A stretch of DNA of 64,000 nucleotides from Alphaproteobacteria bacterium (GTDB lineage Bacteria; Pseudomonadota; Alphaproteobacteria; Rhizobiales; JAJFHC01). The stretch covers positions 1 to 64,000 of the forward strand of contig JAJFHD010000090.1 in NCBI GenBank assembly GCA_021775805.1, in the 5' to 3' direction. Shown in pieces: positions 33,468-40,903 of this stretch. Position numbers and translations under genes: made by a program. Under the pieces are notes generated by a model. That model had not been told where the DNA came from. It worked only from the letters and a program-made list of their open reading frames with translations, and did no database searches. Numbering within the stretch: position 1 is the stretch's first letter; the number at the start of each line of letters is the position of its first letter.

Positions 33468-33863
33468 ATGGCGAAGACCCACATCCGGAAATACGAAACC
33501 CGTTATCACGCCAAGGCAACCTACTCCCAGGCCATCAGGGCAAGTGGCGATTTTGTCTTCATGCGCGGCCAGGTCGGCACCGACGCCGAGGGCAATCTGG
33601 TATCGCCGGACCCCGGCCCCCAGGCCGATCAGGCCTGCCGCCACATCCGTGACCTGATCGAAGAGGCCGGCGGCAAGATCACCGATATCTGCAAACTGAC
33701 GGTCTATGTGACCGATGTGGATTATCGACCTGCGGTCTATGCTGCGATCAACAAGAATTTCGAAGGCGTGCATCATTGCAGCACCGGCGTCGTCGTCAGC
33801 GGTCTTGCCAGTCCGGACATGCTGGTCGAGATCGATGCCATGGCGGTCATTCAGGACGATTGA
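33468..33863 (+). CDS. RidA family enamine/imine deaminase
   Basis: This 131-residue protein belongs to the RidA (YjgF/YER057c/UK114) family, which hydrolyses reactive enamine/imine intermediates to ketones and ammonia. Family features include the GQVGTDAEG segment near residue 38, the LTVYVTDVDYRPAVY stretch and the C-terminal MLVEIDAMAV. The usual arginine at the active site is not clearly placed, so the subgroup is uncertain. GGAGG lies five bases before ATG 33468, and the gene follows the Rieske gene by 61 bases. As last gene of the unit it may clear an imine formed by the Rieske step. Confidence 0.88.
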   Translation: MAKTHIRKYETRYHAKATYSQAIRASGDFVFMRGQVGTDAEGNLVSPDPGPQADQACRHIRDLIEEAGGKITDICKLTVYVTDVDYRPAVYAAINKNFEGVHHCSTGVVVSGLASPDMLVEIDAMAVIQDD

Positions 33864-34139
33864 AACGTGTCGCAAATAATGGGATTCAGTCCTGACGCCG
33901 ATCGGCATTGCACACAAGAGCTGTGATTTTGTCACTCTTCCAAATTGTCAAGCACGTGCATGACAGTTTTTAAAGACATCGCGGAGCCTTGAAGTCTGTT
34001 GATGAATACGATCAAACGCGAAACGCTTTGGTTGATGACTCGCCTATCCAGCCGTTTCTGACAGGCTTCCAGGGACAGAATCCGCAGAACAGCTACCTGA
34101 GTATGCTCAATCCAGGAGTGTGATGGAGAGGGTTTTGGT

Positions 34140-34664
34140 TCAAGGTGCCCAAAGGGCCGGTTGGCGCCATGGCTGAGGCACGCAAAGTGTGCCATGGATC
34201 GGCGGGCTGGCACTGCGTAGCTGGATCGATTGCCACGCCCCGTGCCATTCCTGCGGCAGCGGATATGGCGGCGCGACACCAACTTCGGGTGCAAAGCCCA
34301 AGCGCCCATAGTACGCGGGGTCTCCGAGCACGCAAATCTGCATCACGCCGCTCTTTTGCAGCCGTTGCAAGCCTGCGTGGACGATTGCGCTTCCGATCCC
34401 TTGCCTTTGCCAATCGGTGACGACGGCAAGCGGCCCCAAAAGCGCGACCTTTTCAGTGGCTTCGGCAATGCCGCATGTCGTGAAGATGACATGCCCGACT
34501 ACAGATGTGTCGATGATCCCGACAAGCGAGAGAACGAATGGCGGTTCCTGCAAAAGTTCTCTCACCAGAGGCAGCAAGTCCTCTTCAGGGAATGCGTCAG
34601 GATAGATCTTCTCGATCGAGGCGATGTCACTCGGCAGGCTTTCGCGGATTTCAATTCTTTTCAA
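34140..34664 (-). CDS. GNAT family N-acetyltransferase
   Basis: This 174-residue protein is a GNAT acetyltransferase. The acetyl-CoA-binding motif is TDWQRQGIGSAIVHAGL near residue 85. The segment VLGDPAYYGRLGFAPE is typical of the YhbS-like branch of small GNAT enzymes. The acceptor is unknown. The C-terminal end runs into a region where another minus-strand frame (33932-34309) overlaps. The 276-base gap between the RidA gene and this gene carries no convincing gene. Confidence 0.88.
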   Translation of the reverse strand: MKRIEIRESLPSDIASIEKIYPDAFPEEDLLPLVRELLQEPPFVLSLVGIIDTSVVGHVIFTTCGIAEATEKVALLGPLAVVTDWQRQGIGSAIVHAGLQRLQKSGVMQICVLGDPAYYGRLGFAPEVGVAPPYPLPQEWHGAWQSIQLRSASPPIHGTLCVPQPWRQPALWAP

Positions 34665-34773
34665 GACGTCCTCGCCAGCAAACAGATTGCAATGACAATT
34701 GAATATCCCATATGCGGCCCAACCCCAAGTTCGGGACTGAGCAAAGACTTCTGTATGCGATACTCAACATACC

Positions 34774-35169
34774 CTAGTCGGCATCAATCCCTTCGCCTTC
34801 AGCCGCCGCGTAGTTGAGTTCGATCATCACGCCGTTGGGGTCGGAAACAAACACCTGGTGCAGGCCCTGGCCTGGTACCTTGCGGTTGTGGGCCGGGATA
34901 CCGAGAGTTTCGAGGCGGGCAAGCATGTCTGTCAGGCCTGTCGCTTCGAAGGCGACGTGGTCGATGGCGCCGGTTTGGTCACCGATATTGTCCGGGGCGC
35001 GTTCGGCCAGATGCACCACCGCCTGGTTGCCGATATACATCCAGTATCCTTTGAATGGGAACGGCGGCCGCTCGCCTTCGGCAAGGCCCAGAACGTCACG
35101 GTAAAAGTCCCGCGTCGCATCGACATCGCGCGCCCTGATCAGAAGGTGGTTCAGGTTTTTGAGTGGCAT
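34774..35169 (-). CDS. VOC superfamily (glyoxalase-like) protein
   Basis: This 131-residue protein has one vicinal-oxygen-chelate domain. The opening LNHLLIRARDVDATRDFYRD gives the first metal-ligand His. The midpoint segment AIDHVAFEATGLTDMLARLE supplies a second His, and DPNGVMIELNY provides the terminal Glu. Family enzymes include glyoxalase I, dioxygenases and resistance proteins; the substrate is unknown. It lies 109 bases downstream of the gene for the GNAT protein start and 42 bases from the methyltransferase stop, all on the minus strand. Confidence 0.88.
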   Translation of the reverse strand: MPLKNLNHLLIRARDVDATRDFYRDVLGLAEGERPPFPFKGYWMYIGNQAVVHLAERAPDNIGDQTGAIDHVAFEATGLTDMLARLETLGIPAHNRKVPGQGLHQVFVSDPNGVMIELNYAAAEGEGIDAD

Positions 35170-35211
35170 GGCGGCAAGGCTCCCATCCTTCTGGTGTCAT
35201 TACATCGTGAT

Positions 35212-36045
35212 TCACAGTTTACGCAGCCAGAGCCCGGTTTCAATGGCGCCGGCCACCAGGGGTATATCCGCAATGACGCCGCCCATGGTCTGCTGTTCCA
35301 TCCGGGTCACTGCATAATGGCTCGAGAACAGAACTTCCCAACCACCCTGAAGCAGGGCAGCCACGGCGTTCTGCTCGTTATAGCCGCGCCACTGCCATTG
35401 GGAGGGATAGGTGTCGGGCAACAGGATGTCGTGGAAGAAAACAAGAGTGCCGGCCTTCAGCCTGGGCAGGATCCTATTGACCGCTATGTCCACATCGGTG
35501 CCTGGCATCAGGATGTGGCTTGAATCGATACAAACCAGGTCGCCTGCTTCAATCGTGTCGAACAAGGCTTCGTCCGCTTCCTGCAATGTCTTGCGCTCAA
35601 GGCTCACGGGAAGGTTTTCAAGGGTTGCGCGTGGCGCCGGATCGATTGCCGTGACTTGAATGTCGAGGCGGCCATCGGCCATGGCGCGCAGCATGAAACG
35701 GGTGGAATGCCCGGACCCGACCTCGATGATCCGGCGCGGCCTGTGCGTTCGCACCATGGTGTAGGCGGCCGCCGCATCGAGCCTTGGGAACCAGTCCTGA
35801 TCCCAGCGGCACCGGTCAGCGCCTGTGCCGTCGATCGCCAGAAGATCGTCGCGCAGATCGTCAATCTGGCCGAGCATCTCGGCAAAGGCATCAGCACGCT
35901 CGGCAAAAATATCTTCAAGGGCTGAATAGGGTGCGGCGTCGTCCTTGATGCCGCCGGCATAGCGGTAGGGAATGAAGAAGCCGTGGCGCTCAAGGCCCAG
36001 AACCGTCGTCAGTCCCATCCGAAGTCGTTTCCAGCCGCTTGCCAT
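35212..36045 (-). CDS. class I SAM-dependent methyltransferase
   Basis: This 277-residue protein resembles the methyltransferase_24 group. The SAM-binding region is IIEVGSGHSTRFMLRAM, preceded by a conserved aromatic region and followed by the acidic segment TAIDPAPRATLE. Later segments include DLVCIDSSHILMPGTDVD and VFFHDILLPDTYP, which resemble motifs of small-molecule or sugar O-methyltransferases. It could modify a natural product, sugar or antibiotic-like compound. It is followed by the VOC gene on the same strand (42 bases), so the two may be co-transcribed. Confidence 0.85.
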   Translation of the reverse strand: MASGWKRLRMGLTTVLGLERHGFFIPYRYAGGIKDDAAPYSALEDIFAERADAFAEMLGQIDDLRDDLLAIDGTGADRCRWDQDWFPRLDAAAAYTMVRTHRPRRIIEVGSGHSTRFMLRAMADGRLDIQVTAIDPAPRATLENLPVSLERKTLQEADEALFDTIEAGDLVCIDSSHILMPGTDVDIAVNRILPRLKAGTLVFFHDILLPDTYPSQWQWRGYNEQNAVAALLQGGWEVLFSSHYAVTRMEQQTMGGVIADIPLVAGAIETGLWLRKL

Positions 36046-36133
36046 GATGCCTGCGATCTCCAGATGATTGTCCCCGGCCCACTGCTATAGACTGTCCGTC
36101 ACAAAGGAAACTGAAAAATTGCCGCCCCTGGAC

Positions 36134-37033
36134 TCAAGCCGGTTGGGCTCTCGAACTTCTGCCGCGTGCTATGAGGATACCCCCAAGGATGATGGCTAAT
36201 GCCAGGTAGGCATTGGGGGAGGGTCGTTCCGCAAGAATCAGGGCGCCGCCGAAGACGCCGATCATCGGGATGAGCAGGTTGATCTGAGAGAAGAAGGCCG
36301 CTCCCTGGCGCCGGATGATGGCAAACATGACAACGTTGGCCAGCGCCGTCTGCACAATGCCGAGCACCAGAACGGCTGCAATTGAAGCCGTGGTCGGGTC
36401 CAGAGTCCACGGTCGATCGACAATCAGGCTGGCGGGAATTTGCAAAGCGGAGGCAACCAGCATGATGCCGGCGATCGTCCCGCGCCTGTTCTCTGTCATC
36501 AGGTGCTTGGCGATGATGGCGCCAATGCCGTAACAAAAGGCGGCCGTTGCGACGGCGAGCTGCCGGACAGTCTCTTCGCCAAGCTGGGCAAGCTTGCCGG
36601 GGCCGATCAGGACGATAAGACCGACGATGCCAAACGACACGCCGATGAGTTTCCGGGCTGTGAGTTTCTCGTCCTGTGTCAGAAGGTGCGCAAGGAGAAC
36701 CGTGGTGAGCGGCATGACGGCCATCAGGATCGCCGTCAGCCCGCTGTCGATCTTCTCCTCGCCCCAGCTTATCAGCGTGAACGGCAGCGCATTGCTGAAG
36801 ACCGCGGCAAGCGTCACCAGGACCCAGGCCTTGCCGCTTCTTGGCAGAGATTGTCCGGATGCCCGCGCGACAATGCACAGCAGTACCGCGGCAATCGACA
36901 AGCGCACCGCGGTGAGCGTCAGGGGTGGCACGCTCTCAACCGCGATCTTGATGATCATGAACGAGGTGCCCCATAGAAAGGCCAACAGGAACAGCATTGC
37001 ATAATCTTGAGTGCCGGGCCGCGCGTCAGTCAT
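36134..37033 (-). CDS. EamA/DMT-family transporter, second copy
   Basis: This 299-residue inner-membrane protein has ten predicted helices in two EamA repeats (MLFLLAFLWGTSFMIIKIAV at the N-terminus). Repeat 2 contains GAIIAKHLM and ends with a basic tail. Members export amino acids or metabolites. A long overlapping frame (36099-36878) is a shadow of this gene. It is divergent from the branched-chain aminotransferase gene. The cargo cannot be inferred. It is not closely similar to the transporter at 30.2 kb by eye. Confidence 0.88.
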   Translation of the reverse strand: MTDARPGTQDYAMLFLLAFLWGTSFMIIKIAVESVPPLTLTAVRLSIAAVLLCIVARASGQSLPRSGKAWVLVTLAAVFSNALPFTLISWGEEKIDSGLTAILMAVMPLTTVLLAHLLTQDEKLTARKLIGVSFGIVGLIVLIGPGKLAQLGEETVRQLAVATAAFCYGIGAIIAKHLMTENRRGTIAGIMLVASALQIPASLIVDRPWTLDPTTASIAAVLVLGIVQTALANVVMFAIIRRQGAAFFSQINLLIPMIGVFGGALILAERPSPNAYLALAIILGGILIARGRSSRAQPA

Positions 37034-37270
37034 CGAAGGTTCCTGTGTAGCCAGGTGTTGCGGGAGGTGCCGTGCCGCGCCGGGTCGAAACCCTTGGTGA
37101 AATGCAGCTGATGTCCGTCTGAGAATGTATTGCCTTACTACACCTCAGGCGACCCAATTGCGAGCGCAGACAACGCCCGGCTTGATCGGGTCGCAGGGGA
37201 TGACATTGCGCGGGCGCATGCCTAGAGTATGGCGAACATAACAAGCAATCAAACAAGGACCAATCTGAAA

Positions 37271-38125
37271 ATGACCGAAGAGACCGTCAAGGCATGGACA
37301 TTCTGGCAAGGCGGCTGGGTGGACGGAAACCCGATGATCATGGGGCCGATGACGCATGCGTCCTGGCTTGCTTCCACGGTGTTCGACGGCGCCAGGGCAT
37401 TTGAAGGTGTGGCGCCCGACCTCGACAAACACTGCGAACGGCTGTGCAATTCAGCGGTGGCGATGGGACTGAAGCCTTTGCACGGCGTCGGCGAACTGCT
37501 GGAACTGTGTGCCGACGGTCTGGCCAGGTTTGACAAGTCCACGGAACTCTACATCCGGCCCATGTATTGGGCAGAAGGTGGCTTTGTGTCCGCGGACCCG
37601 GAGACCACGAACTTCTGTCTTACGATCTACGAGGCGCCGATCCCCAAACCAACCGGATTTTCACTGACACTGTCGCCGTTTCGCAGGCCAACCTATGAAA
37701 TGGCGCCGACCAATGCCAAGGCCGCCTGTCTCTATCCCAATTCCGGTCGTGCGCTGGTCGAAGCGCGGTCGCGTGGCTTCGATAATGCCGCGATGCTGGA
37801 CGGGCTTGGCAACGTCGCTGAACTGGCGACGGCAAACATCTGGATGGTCAAGGACGGCATCGCCCACACGCCGGCACCGAACGGTACATTCCTGAACGGC
37901 GTCACACGGCAACGCGTTATCAAACTGCTGGGTGAAAGCGGTGTCACGGTGCATCAGCGGCCCCTGACCTGGGCAGAGTTTCTGGATGCTGACGAAGTCT
38001 TTTCCTCGGGCAATTACGGCAAGGTCATGCCGGTGACCCGGATCGAGAGCCGTGATCTCCAGCCCGGTCCGGTGGCGGCCCAGGCGCGCGAACTTTACTG
38101 GGAATTTTCTCACAGCAGCGGATAG
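37271..38125 (+). CDS. ilvE: branched-chain amino acid aminotransferase (class IV)
   Basis: This 284-residue fold-type IV PLP enzyme resembles branched-chain aminotransferases, which interconvert Leu/Ile/Val and their 2-oxo acids. The catalytic Lys lies in NAKAACLYPNSGRALVEARS. The phosphate-binding segment is GNVAELATANIWMV, and the conserved NGVTRQRVI is present. ATG 37271 has AAGGA upstream at a rather long spacing; an in-frame ATG at 37229 adds 14 residues and is possible. D-amino acid aminotransferase and 4-amino-4-deoxychorismate lyase share this fold, but the motifs fit the BCAT-like group best. It is a single-gene unit followed by two strong hairpins. Confidence 0.85.
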   Translation: MTEETVKAWTFWQGGWVDGNPMIMGPMTHASWLASTVFDGARAFEGVAPDLDKHCERLCNSAVAMGLKPLHGVGELLELCADGLARFDKSTELYIRPMYWAEGGFVSADPETTNFCLTIYEAPIPKPTGFSLTLSPFRRPTYEMAPTNAKAACLYPNSGRALVEARSRGFDNAAMLDGLGNVAELATANIWMVKDGIAHTPAPNGTFLNGVTRQRVIKLLGESGVTVHQRPLTWAEFLDADEVFSSGNYGKVMPVTRIESRDLQPGPVAAQARELYWEFSHSSG

Positions 38126-38193
38126 GAGAGCGGTGGCCGGGTTGGCGCTATGCCGTCGCGGTATAAAACCGAACTCAAACGCCCAAGGGCAAA

Positions 38194-38227
38194 GCGGCGA
38201 CCGGTGCTGCGGGACACCGGTCGCCGC
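38194..38227. terminator. GC-rich perfect hairpin 1
   Basis: Perfect 13-base arms GCGGCGACCGGTG (38194-38206) and CACCGGTCGCCGC (38215-38227) with an eight-base loop. It starts 69 bases after the aminotransferase stop. It is strong enough to stop or protect transcripts, but lacks a T-run. Confidence 0.6.
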
Positions 38228-38230
38228 CCA

Positions 38231-38270
38231 ACAGGTCGACTTCAAACTGCGAGGAATTCAGTCGACCTGT
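38231..38270. terminator. perfect hairpin 2
   Basis: Perfect 11-base arms ACAGGTCGACT (38231-38241) and AGTCGACCTGT (38260-38270) with an 18-base loop, only three bases after hairpin 1. The tandem layout is unusual for a plain terminator and may mark a small structured RNA. Confidence 0.5.
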
Positions 38271-38591
38271 AAGCCCGTTGGCGGAGTGCGCTGCAGTGCA
38301 ACGGCTGAGATCAGGGGAGATCGCAGTCAACCCGCCTACGGACGTTTCGTTGTCGGTTCTTCGACCAGATAAAACGTGCCCGCAAGTGTTCTCCGGCACC
38401 AAACGCCAATCACGCCATGGTGCCCCAAGGGCCCGCACGTCAAAACAGTTTTCCAGAACCAACCAATTCGAAACCGCGCCCGCACGCGGTCAAGTTGCCT
38501 TCAATTGGCTAAACCTATAGCACAAATTGGGTTCAGGGAAAGTCGTTGTTGTCGCATGTAAGTGTAAAAAACTTGAGAGATAACAACGCGA

Positions 38592-39116
38592 TCAATCGAT
38601 TGTGTTATTTGTTACAACACTTGTGAGACTTTTTTGCAGTACCAGCGTGGGGATTTCGGACTGATCTCCGCAACCGGACTTTCGACGTAACAGGGCGAAG
38701 CCGTGCTTTTCGTAAAACCTTTGTGCAGGCAAGTTGCTTTCTTCGACCTCAAGGCAGAGGCTGTGACAGTCGGTCAGGCGGTCTTCGAGTTCCTTCAGGA
38801 GTTGACGTCCAATGCCGGCGCCCTGATGCTGGGGCAGGACATACAGTCTCGACAAACAGACGTCGCTATGTGCGTGCCGCTTGATCAGGCCATGCCCGAC
38901 GAGGGTTTCATTTTCTTCCGCGACCAGCGATATGCAGTCAGGGCTGTGTAGTTCATCCTCAAGGCGGCCGGTTGCGTGCCAGGTGTCCGTAATCGTCTTA
39001 ACCCGATCCCTGCCAATGGAGTCATCGTAGGTGTCGTGCCAAGTCGTCACGATCAGCCGGCGAAGGGCGGCGATATCCTTGGGCTCGGTGGGGCGGATAA
39101 CGGTCTTTGAATCCAT
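38592..39116 (-). CDS. GNAT family N-acetyltransferase
   Basis: This 174-residue acetyltransferase shows the GNAT core: a helical N-terminus (TVIRPTEPKDIAALRRLIVT), the acetyl-CoA-binding loop LPQHQGAGIGRQLLKELE, and the C-terminal motif YEKHGFALLRR. Members acetylate amines of metabolites, peptides or antibiotics. ATG 39116 is chosen; a TTG at 39131 would add five residues. It lies 122 bases downstream of the SDR gene stop and shares its strand. Its acceptor is unknown. Confidence 0.9.
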   Translation of the reverse strand: MDSKTVIRPTEPKDIAALRRLIVTTWHDTYDDSIGRDRVKTITDTWHATGRLEDELHSPDCISLVAEENETLVGHGLIKRHAHSDVCLSRLYVLPQHQGAGIGRQLLKELEDRLTDCHSLCLEVEESNLPAQRFYEKHGFALLRRKSGCGDQSEIPTLVLQKSLTSVVTNNTID

Positions 39117-39237
39117 CTCTCTGGCTTTCAAATCTGTCTGCTAAAGCGGTTCCCAATGTGATGCTCGCACAAGGCCCTTTGCAAGACACCGGTCAAACAA
39201 TTTCCGATTTCGGAACTGTACACCTAGATCAAAAAGC

Positions 39238-39984
39238 TCAACGCCCGCCCGCCACGTCTATCAGGCTGCCCGTCACGTACGAGGAGGCCTCGCTGGCCAG
39301 CCAGAGGATGGTTTCGGCAACTTCATCGGCGGTGCCGCCTCTGAGCATCGGCACCATCGGAGCCACCCGGTCAACACGGTCGGGTTCGCCGCCGCTGGCA
39401 TGAATATCGGTGTAAATGATGCCGGGCCGAACGGCATTGACACGGATGCCCTCGCCACCGACTTCTTTAGACAGGCCGATCGTCATGGTGTCGATCGCGC
39501 CCTTGGTTGCGGCATAGTCGATGTACTCGCCGGGTCCGCCAAGACGGGCAGCGGCGGATGAAAGGTTGATAATACTGCCGCCTGAACCGCCATGTTTGGT
39601 GGACATCCTTTTCACCGCTTCCCGCGCGCAGAGAAAACTGCCGGTGATGTTGGTCGAGAATACTTTCTCCCAGCGTTCCACGGTCATTTCATCGAGCCGC
39701 ATCTTGTGATGCAGAATGCCCGCATTGTTGACCAGAGCGGTGAGACGGCCATGTCGCTCGTCGCTTGCCTTGAATATTTCCAGAACGTCTGCTTCAACCG
39801 ACACATCGCCGGCAATTGCGAAGGCTTCGCCACCGTCTTTCACGATCCGGCCAACGACGTCATCGGCCGCCTGTTTGTTCCGCGCGTAGTTGACGCACAC
39901 GGCGAACCCGCGTTTGGCCGCCATTACAGCGGTTGCGGCACCGATCCCGCGGCTGGCGCCGGTCACGATCATGACATTCTTCAT
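39238..39984 (-). CDS. short-chain dehydrogenase/reductase (FabG-like)
   Basis: This 248-residue NAD(P)-dependent oxidoreductase is a classical SDR. The cofactor motif TGASRGIG is at residues 8-15, NNAG near residue 87, the catalytic Ser in NLSSAAA, and YxxxK as YAATK near residue 157. It resembles 3-oxoacyl-ACP reductase and sugar or polyol dehydrogenases. Substrate cannot be assigned. The arginase-family gene stop lies 52 bases upstream on the same strand, so the two may share a transcript. Confidence 0.92.
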   Translation of the reverse strand: MKNVMIVTGASRGIGAATAVMAAKRGFAVCVNYARNKQAADDVVGRIVKDGGEAFAIAGDVSVEADVLEIFKASDERHGRLTALVNNAGILHHKMRLDEMTVERWEKVFSTNITGSFLCAREAVKRMSTKHGGSGGSIINLSSAAARLGGPGEYIDYAATKGAIDTMTIGLSKEVGGEGIRVNAVRPGIIYTDIHASGGEPDRVDRVAPMVPMLRGGTADEVAETILWLASEASSYVTGSLIDVAGGR

Positions 39985-40035
39985 TTGAGTTGCACTCCTG
40001 TTTCATGACTATCTATTTTTGCCAGGATGGCGGGT

Positions 40036-40818
40036 TCATTGATGCCCGACAAGCGCGTCGTGCGTAGCCATGCATGTTGCCTGTGCCGAGCCGTCCCGGT
40101 CCGCGGCCGTGTGCCAGGCCGACATCGAGACGCCGGCGAGTTGACCGGATGCGGCAATCCGGCGAAACGCGGCACTTACGGTTTGTGAGTCGGGTCCACC
40201 GCTCACAGGATAGCGTTGTGCAGGAACTTCCTCGGCGCAGATGACATCGGAGTCGAAGTGGATGTAGAGCGGGCCGGAGGGCAGGGGCGTTGAGAGCAGC
40301 GTCTCGACATTCGGCACCATCGTGACGCCGGACGCCTGCAGCAGTTCGCGTTCTCCCGGATCGAGATCTCGGGCATCGACCAGCATGACCCGGTCGTCAC
40401 GCAGGGTCTTAAGGTCGACGGCCTCGGCCATGGTCTGCTCGCCGCGACCGGTAATCATGGCCAGAGGCATGCCGCCCAGAAAACCGCTGGGCGAGGTCTC
40501 CCAGGTGTTGAAGTCTCCATGGGCATCGAACCACAGCAGAGTCGGTTCCACACCCGCCTGCTGGAGCCCTGCCAGAACACCGATGGCGGCACAGCAGTCG
40601 CCGGCAACGGCCACAGGCATGCGGTCACTCCGCCTGGCCTCACAGACGGCAGCGGACAAGGGCGCCAGAAGCGATGAAATTCGTGATTGTTTGTCGTTGC
40701 CCGACACTTCCGGCTCAATGATTGTCCAGTCGTTCTGGCCAAGCGTGCGAAGTTTCGTGTCGGCCGCATCAAGAAAGTGGGGAGAGAGAATGAACTGTGG
40801 CGACTGGTCAAGGGACAT
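40036..40818 (-). CDS. arginase/ureohydrolase family protein, atypical metal site
   Basis: This 260-residue protein has the ureohydrolase fold: the metal-ligand segment LWFDAHGDFNT near residue 95, HFDSDVI near residue 168 and a later Glu-containing region. The first ligand motif, normally GGDHS, reads AGDCC here, so the usual His ligand is replaced by Cys. Some arginase-family members carry GDC in this place. Conventional arginases, agmatinases and formimidoylglutamases keep GGDHS. The start ATG 40818 was chosen because the long frame up to 41223 runs antisense through the autotransporter gene's 3' part and has no family similarity. The activity is uncertain. Confidence 0.75.
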   Translation of the reverse strand: MSLDQSPQFILSPHFLDAADTKLRTLGQNDWTIIEPEVSGNDKQSRISSLLAPLSAAVCEARRSDRMPVAVAGDCCAAIGVLAGLQQAGVEPTLLWFDAHGDFNTWETSPSGFLGGMPLAMITGRGEQTMAEAVDLKTLRDDRVMLVDARDLDPGERELLQASGVTMVPNVETLLSTPLPSGPLYIHFDSDVICAEEVPAQRYPVSGGPDSQTVSAAFRRIAASGQLAGVSMSAWHTAADRDGSAQATCMATHDALVGHQ

Positions 40819-40903
40819 GGGAGCAGGCCTTGTTGCTGATGCGTGAGGCGGCTTGCATTGATAGCGCAATTCGACGGTTTTTGTCGCGGAATTGCGCGAT
40901 TGA

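Larger units (their letters stand above)
38126..38591. other. 466-base gap with two strong hairpins
   Basis: This stretch between the aminotransferase and the minus-strand GNAT gene contains no convincing coding frame. It holds two adjacent perfect hairpins at 38194-38227 and 38231-38270. The rest (38271-38591) shows short inverted repeats but no strong signal. Its AT content rises near 38520-38590, where the GNAT gene's 3' end lies. Confidence 0.5.

Noticed and set aside
33864..34139. Possible minus-strand remnant gene ending at 33932
   Set aside because: A 125-codon frame overlaps the GNAT gene in another phase and its start and family are unclear. The last 60 residues look somewhat protein-like, so a decayed gene cannot be excluded.
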